From Pedobacter schmidteae (GTDB lineage Bacteria > Bacteroidota > Bacteroidia > Sphingobacteriales > Sphingobacteriaceae), in contig CAMDKO010000001.1 in NCBI GenBank assembly GCA_945901155.1, positions 32,948-96,947 of the forward strand: a stretch of 64,000 nucleotides of DNA, written 5' to 3'. Shown here one piece after another: positions 1 to 9,473 of the stretch. The translations under genes were made by a program, and so were the position numbers. Below the pieces are notes generated by a model. It made no database searches. It saw only the letters and a list, made by a program, of their open reading frames with translations, and was not told the origin of the DNA. Position 1 is the first letter of the stretch. Each line of letters opens with the position of its first letter.

Positions 1-479
1 TTATGAAACTTAAGGTTGTGGAACCTTTAAATACACTATTTAAAGATGAAGTTAGAAGAGTTGGTAAAACATTAGGTATGGATAGTGCGCTGTTAGGCAG
101 ACATCCATTTCCAGGACCAGGCCTAGCAATTCGAATTTTAGATGATATTACCCCAGAGAAGGTAGCTATTCTTCAGGAAGCCGATGCTATTTATATCAAT
201 AACCTTAAATCTTCAGGATGGTATGATAAAGTCTGGCAGGCAGGTGCTATATTCTTGCCTGTGCAATCTGTTGGGGTTATGGGCGATGAAAGAACCTATG
301 AGCACGTGATCTGTTTAAGGGCTGTAAGTTCTGTGGATGGGATGACTGCAGATTGGAGTCATTTGCCATACGATCTTCTTGCTAAGATATCCAATGAAAT
401 AATTAATAATGTAAAAGGAATTAACAGAGTTGTGTATGATATTAGTTCCAAACCGCCTGCGACTATTGAGTGGGAATAA
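1..479 (+). CDS. guaA: GMP synthase (glutamine-hydrolysing), C-terminal part
   Basis: GuaA converts XMP to GMP using ATP and glutamine, the last step of guanine nucleotide synthesis in the cytoplasm. The window opens inside the gene, so only the last ~158 codons are present; the Met at base 3 is internal, since the family continues upstream at this point. [11 protein letters not shown] (residues ~34-44 of the visible part) and the terminal KPPATIEWE are hallmarks of the C-terminal dimerisation domain, and the gene ends at the family's normal C-terminus. The next gene starts inside it in another frame, so the two are probably co-transcribed. Identity is seen directly; only the 5' part is missing. 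Confidence 0.96.
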   Translation, partial: MKLKVVEPLNTLFKDEVRRVGKTLGMDSALLGRHPFPGPGLAIRILDDITPEKVAILQEADAIYINNLKSSGWYDKVWQAGAIFLPVQSVGVMGDERTYEHVICLRAVSSVDGMTADWSHLPYDLLAKISNEIINNVKGINRVVYDISSKPPATIEWE

Positions 480-1677
480 TTTTGTAATACTATTGAGCAT
501 ACTGATTTTTTTATCTGCATGCTCAAAAAAGATTACAGCTCCAAAGCCGGTTGAAATAACTTCGCCAGTAGAAAGAGAGAAACAGAAAGAAATTGTACCT
601 GTAAAAAAGCAAACAAATCATTCAATAGCTCTTTTACTGCCATTTGAATTAAATTCCATCAATCTTAAGACTGCTGGACGTAAGGATGTTGCAAAAGCTG
701 ATCTGGCGATAGATTTTTATCAGGGTTTTAAGCTTGCTCTCGACTCACTTATCATAAACGGTCATCAATTTAATCTTCAGGTATTTGATACACAAAGTCA
801 GGAAACCAGAGTGGTCAACCTGGCTATGGCTAATTCGGTAAGAAGTAACGACTTGATCATTGGTCCTGTTTTTCCGGATGCAATCAAGACCTTTGCTGAT
901 TTTTCGGAATTAGGCCAGACTTTACAGATCTCACCTTTGGCTGCATCGATGCCGGCTGAATTCAATAATCCAGGACTCGTTACTGTAAATAATACTATTA
1001 ATCAGCATGGGCAGAAAATAGCTGAATTTATACATCTGAATTATACACCTGAATTGGTCAACGTACTATTGATTAATACTCAAAAGACAGAGGATGCAAA
1101 GTTTTCTTCCTTTTTCAAGAGCTCTTTGACCAAGATGTCGGGAGGGAAGTTTCGTATTATTGAAAGGCCCACTGCTATTGCTATTGAAAGCTATTTGGAT
1201 CCTTCAAAAATTAACCTGGTTATCATTTCATCAGCTGATAGGTTATTTCTTCTGCCGGTAATAGATAAACTGTATAAACTGGTAAATCAAAGGTATAAGA
1301 TTGAGTTATTTGGACACCCCAGCTGGATCAAAGCCAGCTATTTAAGTCAAGAAAAGATGCAGGCTCTTAAATCCCGAATCTCTACTTCATATTTTGTGAA
1401 TTATAAAGCACAGAATGTTAAAAATTTCATTGCACGCTATCGTGATGAGTATAGTATTGAGCCCTCAGAGTATTCATTTAAAGGGTTTGATATTGGTTAT
1501 TATTTTGGAGGATTACTTGAAAAGTATGGAAAAGATTATGCAAATCATCTGGAGGATAACAATTATCAAGGCCTGCATACTGTTTTTAAGTTTTCTAAAG
1601 ATCCAAAATTTGGATATATCAATAATGAGCTAATATTGCTCAGGTATACTAATTTTGAACTTCAGCCGGTAAAATGA
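436..1677 (+). CDS. Receptor-like periplasmic-binding-fold lipoprotein
   Basis: A predicted 413-residue lipoprotein with a type I periplasmic-binding fold (LppC / branched-chain amino-acid receptor-like). The N-terminus has a basic stretch, a hydrophobic run and lipobox LSAC (Cys at residue 29 from ATG 436). [12 protein letters not shown], then [13 protein letters not shown] and [13 protein letters not shown], match the strand-helix start and hinge of such receptors. No permease or ATPase is adjacent, so a transport role is not supported; LppC-like proteins can instead act in the envelope. The ATG lies 44 bases inside guaA; TTG at 430 or 466 are alternatives, but all keep the lipobox. It overlaps the next gene by ATGA. 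The exact ligand is unknown. Confidence 0.75.
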   Translation: MILVPNRLRLLSGNNFVILLSILIFLSACSKKITAPKPVEITSPVEREKQKEIVPVKKQTNHSIALLLPFELNSINLKTAGRKDVAKADLAIDFYQGFKLALDSLIINGHQFNLQVFDTQSQETRVVNLAMANSVRSNDLIIGPVFPDAIKTFADFSELGQTLQISPLAASMPAEFNNPGLVTVNNTINQHGQKIAEFIHLNYTPELVNVLLINTQKTEDAKFSSFFKSSLTKMSGGKFRIIERPTAIAIESYLDPSKINLVIISSADRLFLLPVIDKLYKLVNQRYKIELFGHPSWIKASYLSQEKMQALKSRISTSYFVNYKAQNVKNFIARYRDEYSIEPSEYSFKGFDIGYYFGGLLEKYGKDYANHLEDNNYQGLHTVFKFSKDPKFGYINNELILLRYTNFELQPVK

Positions 1678-2855
1678 GATCAGAACAGCAGCTCAGATCC
1701 TTTATTAAGGTTCTCAATACTTACCCTGGAGATAGGCCTATTACTAAATTTCTGCCAGATTTTTTTAAGAAAAATAAGCAGATGGGCTCAACAGATCGCC
1801 GATCAGCATCCAGGTTGTTGTACAATTATTTCAGATTAGGAAGGGCCTTTTCAGATAAAACAACCGAGCAAAGACTTTTCCTTGCAGAGTTCTTGTGCAC
1901 TTCGGCACACAATGCTTTTCTTCAACATTTTCGTCCTGATTTGAATGATAAAATGGATTTGTCGCTTCATGAAAAGCTGAAGTATGCTGAAGTAAATGAA
2001 GGATTGATATTAACCGATGTTTTCCCTTTTACAAGTCACTTGTCTGATGGGATTGACGAAAATCAATTTCTTTCCTCTTTGTTTATCCAGCCTGACCTAT
2101 TTATTCGGGTAAATTCTGCAGCACTGTCCAATGTTTTGAAAATAATCCTTGAAAGTGGTATTGAATACAAACAAATTGGAGATTTTACCATTGTTTTGCC
2201 AAATGGAACCAACCTAGGTTCATTATTTCCAGATTCAAATTATTCTGTTAAACCATTTGAAGTTCAGGATCTTTCTTCTCAGCATACCTTGAACTATTTC
2301 AAGCCAAAGCGTTATGAACATTGGTGGGATGCCTGTGCAGCTTCAGGTGGTAAATCATTGTTATTGTTTTCTGAACAGCCTGATATTAAGCTTGTGGTTT
2401 CAGATATCCGAGAAAGTGTATTAGATAATCTGGATGAACGATTTATTGCAGCAGGGTTACGAAACTTTCAAAAGAAATTAATTGATCTTACAACAAATCC
2501 TGATCCTGAACTCCATCATTATGAGTTTGATGGCATCATTTTGGATGCTCCTTGCAGTGGTTCAGGAACATGGGGAAGAACTCCTGAAATGATTAGTCAG
2601 TTTGAAGAATATAAAATCAAGGGATTTCAAAACTTGCAAAAGACTATTGCCGGAAATACAATTAAGTATCTTAAATCTGGTAAACCTCTGATCTATATAA
2701 CCTGCTCAGTTTTCAGAGAGGAAAATGAAGATATCGTCAGTTTTCTTCAGTCTGAACATGGAATGAAGCTAGAAGCTTTAGAATTGATCAATGGCTACAA
2801 GAGAAAGGCGGATACCATGTTTGTTGCCCGCTTAATTAAGCCTGATAACCAATAA
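1674..2855 (+). CDS. RsmB/NOP2-type rRNA cytosine-C5 methyltransferase
   Basis: A 393-residue S-adenosylmethionine-dependent RNA m5C methyltransferase. The N-terminal ~150 residues resemble the NusB-like/accessory region of RsmB; the Rossmann domain follows. Visible motifs are DACAASGGKS (219-228, SAM-binding motif I), DAPCSGSG (motif IV, Cys294) and YITCS (motif VI, Cys344). The two cysteines are the release and nucleophile residues of this family. It overlaps the lipoprotein stop by ATGA, so translation is likely coupled. The likely substrate is 16S rRNA, but family members hit different cytosines and RsmB versus RsmF cannot be settled by eye. It converges on marC with only 5 bp between. 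Confidence 0.85.
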   Translation: MRSEQQLRSFIKVLNTYPGDRPITKFLPDFFKKNKQMGSTDRRSASRLLYNYFRLGRAFSDKTTEQRLFLAEFLCTSAHNAFLQHFRPDLNDKMDLSLHEKLKYAEVNEGLILTDVFPFTSHLSDGIDENQFLSSLFIQPDLFIRVNSAALSNVLKIILESGIEYKQIGDFTIVLPNGTNLGSLFPDSNYSVKPFEVQDLSSQHTLNYFKPKRYEHWWDACAASGGKSLLLFSEQPDIKLVVSDIRESVLDNLDERFIAAGLRNFQKKLIDLTTNPDPELHHYEFDGIILDAPCSGSGTWGRTPEMISQFEEYKIKGFQNLQKTIAGNTIKYLKSGKPLIYITCSVFREENEDIVSFLQSEHGMKLEALELINGYKRKADTMFVARLIKPDNQ

Positions 2856-2860
2856 ATCAA

Positions 2861-3430
2861 TTACAAGCCCGTATTATTTCTAAACAGCTTTATGGCAATA
2901 GCCAAAAGGATGATTCCGAATGCTTTACGCATGATATTTAAGCCGGTTTTTCCTAGTATTTTTTCCAGATAGATGGTATTCTTTAATACAATGTATACAA
3001 AGATCATATTTAGGATTATTCCTACAATTATATTTTGAGTCGCATATTCCGATTTTAAAGATAGGAGGGTGGTTAGTGTTCCTGAACCTGCAATCAAGGG
3101 AAATGCAAGCGGAACAATAGACGCACTTTCTGGAGCTTCTTCCTTAAATAAATTAATTCCTAATATCATTTCCATTGCAATAATAAAGATTACCACAGAA
3201 CCGGCAATCGCAAAAGAAGAAATATCAAGCCCGATTATTTTTAGCATTTCTTCTCCAATAAAGAGAAAAAATATCATGAGCAGTAGTGCTACAATAGATG
3301 CTTTTTCTGATTGGATATGCCCAACTTTATTACGCAGAGAGATTACAACTGGAATTGAACCCAGAATATCAATGATAGCAAAAAGTATCATTGTAACGGA
3401 TAGAATCTGGTTATAGTTGAAATTTTCCAT
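2861..3430 (-). CDS. MarC family integral membrane protein
   Basis: A 189-residue inner-membrane protein of the MarC/UPF0056 family, with about six hydrophobic segments. The opening FAIIDILGSIPVVISL and the mid-protein MEMILGINLF-KEEAP stretch are family landmarks. MarC was once linked to multiple antibiotic resistance but later work did not support that, and the transported substrate, if any, is unknown. The length is normal. No promoter of the TTTG/TAnnTTTG type is obvious upstream. It is separated from the next - strand gene by a strong terminator, so it is transcribed alone. Confidence 0.85.
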   Translation of the reverse strand: MENFNYNQILSVTMILFAIIDILGSIPVVISLRNKVGHIQSEKASIVALLLMIFFLFIGEEMLKIIGLDISSFAIAGSVVIFIIAMEMILGINLFKEEAPESASIVPLAFPLIAGSGTLTTLLSLKSEYATQNIIVGIILNMIFVYIVLKNTIYLEKILGKTGLNIMRKAFGIILLAIAIKLFRNNTGL

Positions 3431-3480
3431 CCTTGTGATTCTTTATTTTTTTTAATAGTATGTATCGGAATTTATTTCCA

Positions 3481-3528
3481 CTAATTAAAAAAAGGTCTCA
3501 GAAATTTCTGAAACCTTTTTTTAATTAG
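3481..3528 (-). terminator. Intrinsic terminator after the APC permease
   Basis: A 16-bp perfect arm (CTAATTAAAAAAAGGT) is repeated inverted at 3513-3528, with a second short arm TCAGAA/TTCTGA inside. A/T runs on both sides make it symmetric. It lies just past the stop of the 3539-5014 gene on the - strand. Confidence 0.8.
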
Positions 3529-3538
3529 TGGATTTAGA

Positions 3539-5014
3539 CTACTCTCTGTCTTTTTCAACAATTTTTCCGTCTCTCAGTTCACGAATTTTACTGTGTTTTT
3601 TGCCATAGATGAAATAGATAATCACACCAAGTGTCATCCAAATTCCTAGACGGTACCAGCTTTCTGCCGGTAAAGTGTACATTAAATACACACAAACTAT
3701 AATTCCCATTACAGGTACAAAAGGCACCCATGGAGTTCTAAATGGTCTGACCACATCTGGCAGTGATTTACGTAGAACCATGATTCCGATACATACTAAG
3801 GTAAAAGCGAACAATGTGCCGATACTTACCATATGTCCTAAATCTGAAACGGGCACTAAGCCAGCAAAAAGACTTACAAAAACAAGGAAGAATAAATTAG
3901 TTTTCCATGGGGTGCGGAAACTAGGATGAACTGCTGCAAAGAATTTTGGCAATAGACCATCTTTAGCCATTGTGAAAAATACACGTGACTGGCCCATAAG
4001 CATTACTAGAATAACTGAGGTATATCCGGCAAGGATTGCAATGATTAAAGCATCTTGTAAATAGGTATAACCAGTCATAGCAAAAGCTGTAGCTGCAGGT
4101 TTTGCATCGCCAGCAAAGTCTTTATAATTAACAAGACCTGTCATTACGTGAGCAAATAGTACATAAAGAATAGTACAAACAATCAGTGAACCTAATATTC
4201 CAATTGGCATGCCTTTTTGAGGATTTTTAGCTTCCTGAGCTGCAGTTGATACCGCATCAAAACCAATAAAGGCAAAGAATACTACCGCTGCCCCTGTTGA
4301 AATACCTGTCCATCCAAAATTTTCAAATTTACCAGTGTTTTCTGGAATATAGGGTACATAATTGTCGGGATTAATATGACTCCATCCTAAAATGATGAAT
4401 ATTAATACGACTGTTACCTTTAAAATGACCAGGAAGTTATTCATATTCGCAGATCCCTGAGTACCACGAATCAATACCAGAGAAAGAACACTGACAATAA
4501 AAATGGCTGGTAAATTAATTATACCGCCATTAATTAAGGTTCCATCTCCCAATTTCATAGTTTCCCATGGGGATACAATGAATTCATGCGGGAGATTAAT
4601 ATTGTATTTGTGAAGGAGTTCTAACAGGTATCTTGACCAGCTTACAGCTACAGTAGCAGCTCCTAAAGCATATTCAAGAACTAGGTCCCAACCGATGACC
4701 CAGGCCATAAACTCACCCATTGTAGCATAAGAATAGGTGTATGCACTTCCAGCAACTGGAATCATGGATGCAAATTCTGCATAACAAAGTCCGGCAAATG
4801 CACAGGCAAAAGCAGCTAGAGCAAATGAGATGGTAACTGCCGGACCTGCATTCTCTGCAGCAGCAATTCCTGTGAGCGAAAATAATCCGGCACCAATAAT
4901 TGCACCTATTCCTAAAGCAACCAGATTTACACTGCTTAACGATCGTTTTAATGTGCCTTCACCTGTCTCATTTGATTCGAACATTAACTGTTCGATAGAT
5001 TTTTTGTGGAACAT
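3539..5014 (-). CDS. APC-superfamily amino-acid permease (cationic type)
   Basis: A 491-residue polytopic inner-membrane transporter with about 12 membrane segments. GIGAIIGAGLF at residues 35-45 is the unwound TM1 substrate-binding motif of the APC superfamily. The TM2-TM3 region (CYAEFASMIPVAGSAYTY) and a large loop before TM5 resemble the CAT/YfnA cationic amino-acid transporters (TC 2.A.3.3). Import of lysine/arginine-like substrates is an inference; a lysine 6-transaminase lies elsewhere in the window but is not linked. The C-terminal ~20 residues are charged and cytoplasmic. A terminator follows directly. It is not an operon partner of hppA, which has its own terminator between them. 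Confidence 0.85.
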   Translation of the reverse strand: MFHKKSIEQLMFESNETGEGTLKRSLSSVNLVALGIGAIIGAGLFSLTGIAAAENAGPAVTISFALAAFACAFAGLCYAEFASMIPVAGSAYTYSYATMGEFMAWVIGWDLVLEYALGAATVAVSWSRYLLELLHKYNINLPHEFIVSPWETMKLGDGTLINGGIINLPAIFIVSVLSLVLIRGTQGSANMNNFLVILKVTVVLIFIILGWSHINPDNYVPYIPENTGKFENFGWTGISTGAAVVFFAFIGFDAVSTAAQEAKNPQKGMPIGILGSLIVCTILYVLFAHVMTGLVNYKDFAGDAKPAATAFAMTGYTYLQDALIIAILAGYTSVILVMLMGQSRVFFTMAKDGLLPKFFAAVHPSFRTPWKTNLFFLVFVSLFAGLVPVSDLGHMVSIGTLFAFTLVCIGIMVLRKSLPDVVRPFRTPWVPFVPVMGIIVCVYLMYTLPAESWYRLGIWMTLGVIIYFIYGKKHSKIRELRDGKIVEKDRE

Positions 5015-5180
5015 ACGAATTGGTTTAGTTAATATAGTTTATGTGAAAGTATGATTTAAACAGATTTCAAACGTAATTAATTAAAGTGGTATTATGAAAC
5101 CCGATTGATTGTGCCAATTGGGCAAGGAATACAATTAATTAGTAAGCTTATTAGCTGAGTAGCTTAGTTATTCAGTTAAC

Positions 5181-5213
5181 ACAAAAGGGAACTCAAATTG
5201 AATTCCCTTTTGT
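5181..5213 (-). terminator. Intrinsic terminator of hppA
   Basis: Perfect 11-bp arms (ACAAAAGGGAA / TTCCCTTTTGT) around an 11-base loop, 8 bp past the hppA stop codon. The run of T on the - strand after the stem fits a factor-independent terminator. Confidence 0.8.
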
Positions 5214-5220
5214 ATGTATA

Positions 5221-7491
5221 TTACCTTCTGATTGTATCAGTCTTATTTACAATGGTATCGATGGTTGTATTACCAGCCTGATCTTCAGATTTGATCACTT
5301 TTATTTCTTTTTGAACTTCAACAGTTACCTTATGACTCAAGCCAGCAGAAATATGAGGGGCAATGATCAAGGATACGATTGACATAAGTTTGATTAAAAT
5401 GTTCATTGAAGGGCCTGATGTATCTTTGAATGGATCTCCAACAGTATCTCCTGTAACAGAAGCTTTATGTGGTTCAGATTTTTTGTAGTACATCTCACCA
5501 TCGATCTCAACACCTTTTTCAAAAGATTTTTTTGCATTATCCCATGCACCACCTGCATTAGACTGAAACATACCCATCAATACACCTGAAACAGTAACAC
5601 CTGCTAATAGTCCGCCTAAAACCTCAGGTCCAAAAGAAAATCCGATTATGATTGGAACGATAAGGGCAATTGCACCAGGTAACATCATTTCACGAATGGA
5701 TGCTTTTGTTGAAATAGCCACACATTTTTCATATTCAGGTTTTGCTTTGTATTCCATGATTCCGGGAATTTCACGAAACTGTCTGCGCACTTCATTCACC
5801 ATGTCCATAGCTGCTCTGCCCACTGCAGAGATACAAAGTGCTGAGAAAATAAATGGAATCATACCTCCAACAAATAATCCTGCAAGTACGTCTGCTTTAT
5901 AAATATCAATATGATCTATACCGGCAACACCAACAAATGCAGCAAATAATGCAAGTGATGTTAATGCAGCAGAAGCAATTGCAAAACCTTTTCCTGTTGC
6001 CGCAGTAGTATTACCAACAGCATCCAGGTTATCAGTACGATCTCTAACCTCCGAAGGCAATCCACTCATCTCGGCTATACCACCTGCGTTATCTGCAATA
6101 GGACCAAAAGCGTCGATAGATAATTGCATAGCAGTGGTAGCCATCATTCCTGCTGCAGCAATTGCTACACCATAAAATCCTGCGAAATAGAAAGATCCGT
6201 AAATACCAGCAGCAAGCACCAGGATAGGAGCAACTGTTGATTCCATTCCTACGGCTAAACCTGAAATGATATTGGTTGCATGACCTGTTGAAGATTGCTT
6301 GATTATACTAAGAACTGGACGTTTACCCATTGCTGTGTAATATTCAGTGATTAGACTCATTAATGTACCTACAACCAGTCCTACAATGATGGAATAAAAT
6401 ACATCCATACTTGTAAAGGCAATTGCTCCTTCTTTTAAGGTGCCACCTACCATATCTCTGCTCATAAACATTTCGCCAGCAGGCAACATCCATTTTACTG
6501 CAAAGAAAGAAACAATAGCAGTTAATATAATTGAAGACCAGTTACCCATGTTCAACGCATTTTGCACACTGTCAGTTTCTTTACTGATTCTTACAAATGT
6601 CGTAGCAACAATTGATAATATTAATCCAAGGCCAGCAATTAGCATTGGCAATAAGATTGGAGCAATTCCTCCAAAATTATCGATAGAAACAATTTCACGA
6701 CCAAGGATCATGGTTGCTAATATAGTTGCAACATAAGATCCAAATAAATCGGCACCCATACCTGCTACGTCACCAACGTTATCACCAACATTATCAGCAA
6801 TAGTTGCAGGATTTCTTACATCATCTTCTGGGATACCTGCTTCAACTTTACCCACAAGATCAGCACCTACATCGGCAGCTTTAGTATAAATACCACCACC
6901 AACACGCGCGAACAATGCAATAGACTCTGCACCAAGTGAAAAACCAGCTAAAACTTCGAGCGCTTTTTCCATCTCTTTTCCATTCACACTGCCACCCGTA
7001 TTTACAACATACATATTATAAAATACAATAAATAAGCTTCCAAGCCCTAAAACAGCAAGACCAGCAACACCAATTCCCATTACACTCCCACCTGTGAAAG
7101 AAACCTGTAGTGCTTTTGCTAAGCTTGTACGTGCAGCCTGAGTAGTACGAACATTTGCCTTAGTGGCAATGTTCATTCCTATATAACCTGCAAGGGCTGA
7201 GGTAAATGCACCAATAACAAATGAAATTGCAATTACCCAGCTTGAAGTTTCAACCAGTGTACCGGAATAAGCTAACAGAATGGCTGCGATTACTGAAAAA
7301 TATCCAAGTACCTTCCACTCAGCTTTAAGAAAAGCCATAGCTCCATCGGCAATATATCCTGAAAGTCGTTGCATGTTTTCATCACCAGGATCCTGTTTAG
7401 TAACCCAGGCTGATTTTATAGCCATAATTACGATGCCAAAAATCCCCATCGCCGGTATTAAATAAATCAAATTGTTTTGTAAAAACTCCAT
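5221..7491 (-). CDS. hppA: K+-dependent membrane-bound pyrophosphatase (ion pump)
   Basis: A 756-residue ~16-helix inner-membrane pyrophosphatase that couples PPi hydrolysis to cation export. The pyrophosphate and Mg2+ site is complete: [11 protein letters not shown] (207-217), [20 protein letters not shown] (233-252), GGAWDN (647-652) and [15 protein letters not shown] (681-695). The subfamily motif [10 protein letters not shown] (493-502) has Ala497 and Gly500, the residues of K+-dependent enzymes, whereas K+-independent ones carry Lys and Thr there. Bacteroidota members are often Na+ or dual Na+/H+ pumps, but pumping specificity cannot be read by eye. The gene has its own promoter (7537-7567) and terminator. 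The C-terminus carries an extra charged, Thr-rich tail of about 30 residues. Confidence 0.95.
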   Translation of the reverse strand: MEFLQNNLIYLIPAMGIFGIVIMAIKSAWVTKQDPGDENMQRLSGYIADGAMAFLKAEWKVLGYFSVIAAILLAYSGTLVETSSWVIAISFVIGAFTSALAGYIGMNIATKANVRTTQAARTSLAKALQVSFTGGSVMGIGVAGLAVLGLGSLFIVFYNMYVVNTGGSVNGKEMEKALEVLAGFSLGAESIALFARVGGGIYTKAADVGADLVGKVEAGIPEDDVRNPATIADNVGDNVGDVAGMGADLFGSYVATILATMILGREIVSIDNFGGIAPILLPMLIAGLGLILSIVATTFVRISKETDSVQNALNMGNWSSIILTAIVSFFAVKWMLPAGEMFMSRDMVGGTLKEGAIAFTSMDVFYSIIVGLVVGTLMSLITEYYTAMGKRPVLSIIKQSSTGHATNIISGLAVGMESTVAPILVLAAGIYGSFYFAGFYGVAIAAAGMMATTAMQLSIDAFGPIADNAGGIAEMSGLPSEVRDRTDNLDAVGNTTAATGKGFAIASAALTSLALFAAFVGVAGIDHIDIYKADVLAGLFVGGMIPFIFSALCISAVGRAAMDMVNEVRRQFREIPGIMEYKAKPEYEKCVAISTKASIREMMLPGAIALIVPIIIGFSFGPEVLGGLLAGVTVSGVLMGMFQSNAGGAWDNAKKSFEKGVEIDGEMYYKKSEPHKASVTGDTVGDPFKDTSGPSMNILIKLMSIVSLIIAPHISAGLSHKVTVEVQKEIKVIKSEDQAGNTTIDTIVNKTDTIRR

Positions 7492-7536
7492 GGATAATGC
7501 TTTGTTTATATTCGTTATATTTTCTTATACAATCGG

Positions 7537-7567
7537 CAAAAATAGCAGGCTTATTCTATTAATCAAA
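7537..7567 (-). promoter_or_regulatory. hppA promoter, Bacteroidota consensus
   Basis: On the - strand: TTTG at 7567-7564, 19-bp spacer, then TATTTTTG at 7544-7537. This matches the Bacteroidota sigma-A pattern (TTTG, ~19-21 bp, TAnnTTTG) exactly. Predicted start ~7530 leaves a leader of about 40 nt before the hppA ATG. Confidence 0.65.
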
Positions 7568-7768
7568 CACTGAAATTCATATTCAATCATATTTCTTCAT
7601 TGTTGGATTCATAGTATCTGATTATGAGTTAGTTATGTAAATTATTTATTTGAGTTTTTTGTGCTTTTTTTTTAACTAAATAAAGAATAATTGGATTTTG
7701 AATAATTTTATTGATTACAGATATTTTTTTAATGTAAGTTTAATTTTAAATCAAAACTCAATATTAAT

Positions 7769-9190
7769 ATGAATGAAACTTTAGACCCAAATGAAATGAA
7801 GCGAGAGCTCGGTCTTCTGGACGCAACATTACTGGTTGCAGGTACTATGATCGGCTCCGGAATTTTTATTGTTGCAGCTGATATTACTCGAAATGTCGGT
7901 TCTGCCGGATGGCTGATTGCTGTTTGGTTAATTACCGGATTAATGACCTTAATTGCAGCGGTTAGTTATGGAGAACTCAGTGCAATGTTTCCTAAAGCTG
8001 GTGGACAGTATGTTTATCTGAAAGAAGCATACAACCCATTAGTGGGGTTTTTATATGGCTGGAGTTTCTTTGCTATAATACAAACGGGTACTATAGCAGC
8101 GGTTGGAGTGGCTTTTTCAAAGTTTACCGCATATTTATGGCCTCAGGTTAGTGAAGATCTTATACTACTTACCCTGGGTTCAGTCAAAATATCAGCAGCT
8201 CAGGTTCTGGCAATTGCTATAATTATCTTGCTTACCTATATCAATACAAAAGGAGTTAAAGGTGGTAAAATGATTCAAACTTCATTTACCCTAACCAAAT
8301 TGGTTAGCCTTTTTGGTCTAATCGTCTTTGGATTTATTGTCATGAAGCCTGAAATATGGACATCTAACTGGGAGAATGCATGGAGCATGCAAAAAATAAG
8401 CCCTGATGGCACATTTCAGTCGCTTACCATTGCTGCCGCTCTCGGTGCGGTAGCTGCCGCCATGGTTGGTTCGATATTTAGCAGTGATTCATGGAATAAC
8501 GTGACCTTCATTGCCGGAGAGGTTAGAAATCCAAAGAGAAATATTGGATTGAGCTTATTTTTGGGTACACTGATTGTAACCATTATATATATACTTGCAA
8601 ATCTTGTTTATTTGGCAGTTCTGCCTTTAGGAGAGATTGCATACGCAGAAAAAGACAGGGTTGCTGTTGCTGCTTCAAGTGTGATATTCGGTAATGTTGG
8701 AACAGTAATTATTGCACTTATGATTATGGTATCTACCTTTGGTTGTAATAATGGATTAATTTTAGCCGGAGCCCGCGTTTACCATACCATGGCAAATGAT
8801 GGTTTATTCTTTAAAAAGACAGCTAGTTTAAATAAACATGCCGTTCCTGAATTCGGATTATGGTTACAATGTCTGGTGGCATCTGCATTATGTTTGAGTG
8901 GAAAATATGGGGATCTGCTCGATATGATTTCTTTTGTAGTGGTCATTTTTTATGTGTTGACAATTTTGGGAATCTATATCTTAAGAGTTAAACGGCCAGA
9001 GGCAGAAAGACCTTACAAAGCATTTGGTTATCCTTTTCTTCCAGCATTATACATTATCATGGGAATCAGCTTTTGTACTTTACTTATTATTTACAAGCCC
9101 AATTTTACTTGGCCCGGACTGATCATTGTATTAACAGGCGTACCTATTTATTATATGTGGAAAGCATTGGATAAAAATAAGAGTAGTTAA
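7769..9190 (+). CDS. APC-superfamily amino-acid permease (LAT-like)
   Basis: A 473-residue, ~12-helix inner-membrane transporter. The TM1 motif GTMIGSGIF (residues 25-33) and the following loop PKAGGQYVYLKEAYNP are typical of the LAT/AGT-like amino-acid exchangers (TC 2.A.3.8). It is clearly a different subfamily from the permease at 3539-5014. The end of TM6 to TM8 carries FSSDSWNNVTFIAGEVRNPKRNI, shown here only as a family landmark region near residues 232-254. It is divergently transcribed from hppA across a 277-bp AT-rich spacer and ends before a strong terminator. Substrate and direction (import versus exchange) are not readable from the sequence. Confidence 0.85.
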   Translation: MNETLDPNEMKRELGLLDATLLVAGTMIGSGIFIVAADITRNVGSAGWLIAVWLITGLMTLIAAVSYGELSAMFPKAGGQYVYLKEAYNPLVGFLYGWSFFAIIQTGTIAAVGVAFSKFTAYLWPQVSEDLILLTLGSVKISAAQVLAIAIIILLTYINTKGVKGGKMIQTSFTLTKLVSLFGLIVFGFIVMKPEIWTSNWENAWSMQKISPDGTFQSLTIAAALGAVAAAMVGSIFSSDSWNNVTFIAGEVRNPKRNIGLSLFLGTLIVTIIYILANLVYLAVLPLGEIAYAEKDRVAVAASSVIFGNVGTVIIALMIMVSTFGCNNGLILAGARVYHTMANDGLFFKKTASLNKHAVPEFGLWLQCLVASALCLSGKYGDLLDMISFVVVIFYVLTILGIYILRVKRPEAERPYKAFGYPFLPALYIIMGISFCTLLIIYKPNFTWPGLIIVLTGVPIYYMWKALDKNKSS

Positions 9191-9219
9191 AAGAGTTAAT
9201 TTTATTTAATCCTTATTTT

Positions 9220-9258
9220 AAAGAACCGGCACATTTTTTATGGCCGGTTCTTTGTTTT
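9220..9258 (+). terminator. Intrinsic terminator of the LAT-like permease
   Basis: Perfect arms AAAGAACCGGC (9220-9230) and GCCGGTTCTTT (9243-9253) around a 12-base loop, followed by GTTTT. Located 29 bp after the permease stop. Confidence 0.85.
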
Positions 9259-9304
9259 ATTGCAAGCTGAAATGGATGTTTAGTGTATCAGCTAACCTTA
9301 GTAT

Positions 9305-9451
9305 TTAAATCCTTAAAGCATAGGCGCCATCGGCTTTTTTACGATTTATGAAGGCAATCTCTAGCCACTGGGGCTCATATAAATTCTTGATGAAACGATC
9401 AAGGACGGCTGTTTGTTTACCTTTTGCATGATATTATCAAAAGGAATCCAT
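9305..9451 (-). pseudogene. Decayed 3' gene remnant of unknown family
   Basis: The 9260-9473 spacer holds a protein-like stretch on the - strand. Reading from ATG at 9451, two stops (TGA TAA) follow after four codons. The same frame then stays open for 41 codons to a TAA at 9305, with protein-like content such as TAVLDRFIKNLYEPQW and LEIAFINRKKADGAYALRI. The adjacent frame just upstream reads FLWIPFDNIMQKVNKQ, which suggests a frameshift within one former gene. There is no usable start or full-length frame. I do not recognise the family. It sits between a terminator and the end of folC, a usual place for decay products. Confidence 0.35.
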
Positions 9452-9473
9452 AAAAAGAATACTAATTCTAATT

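Noticed and set aside
3069-3416. Open frame on the + strand inside marC
   Set aside because: Antisense shadow of a membrane-protein gene; no protein-like features.
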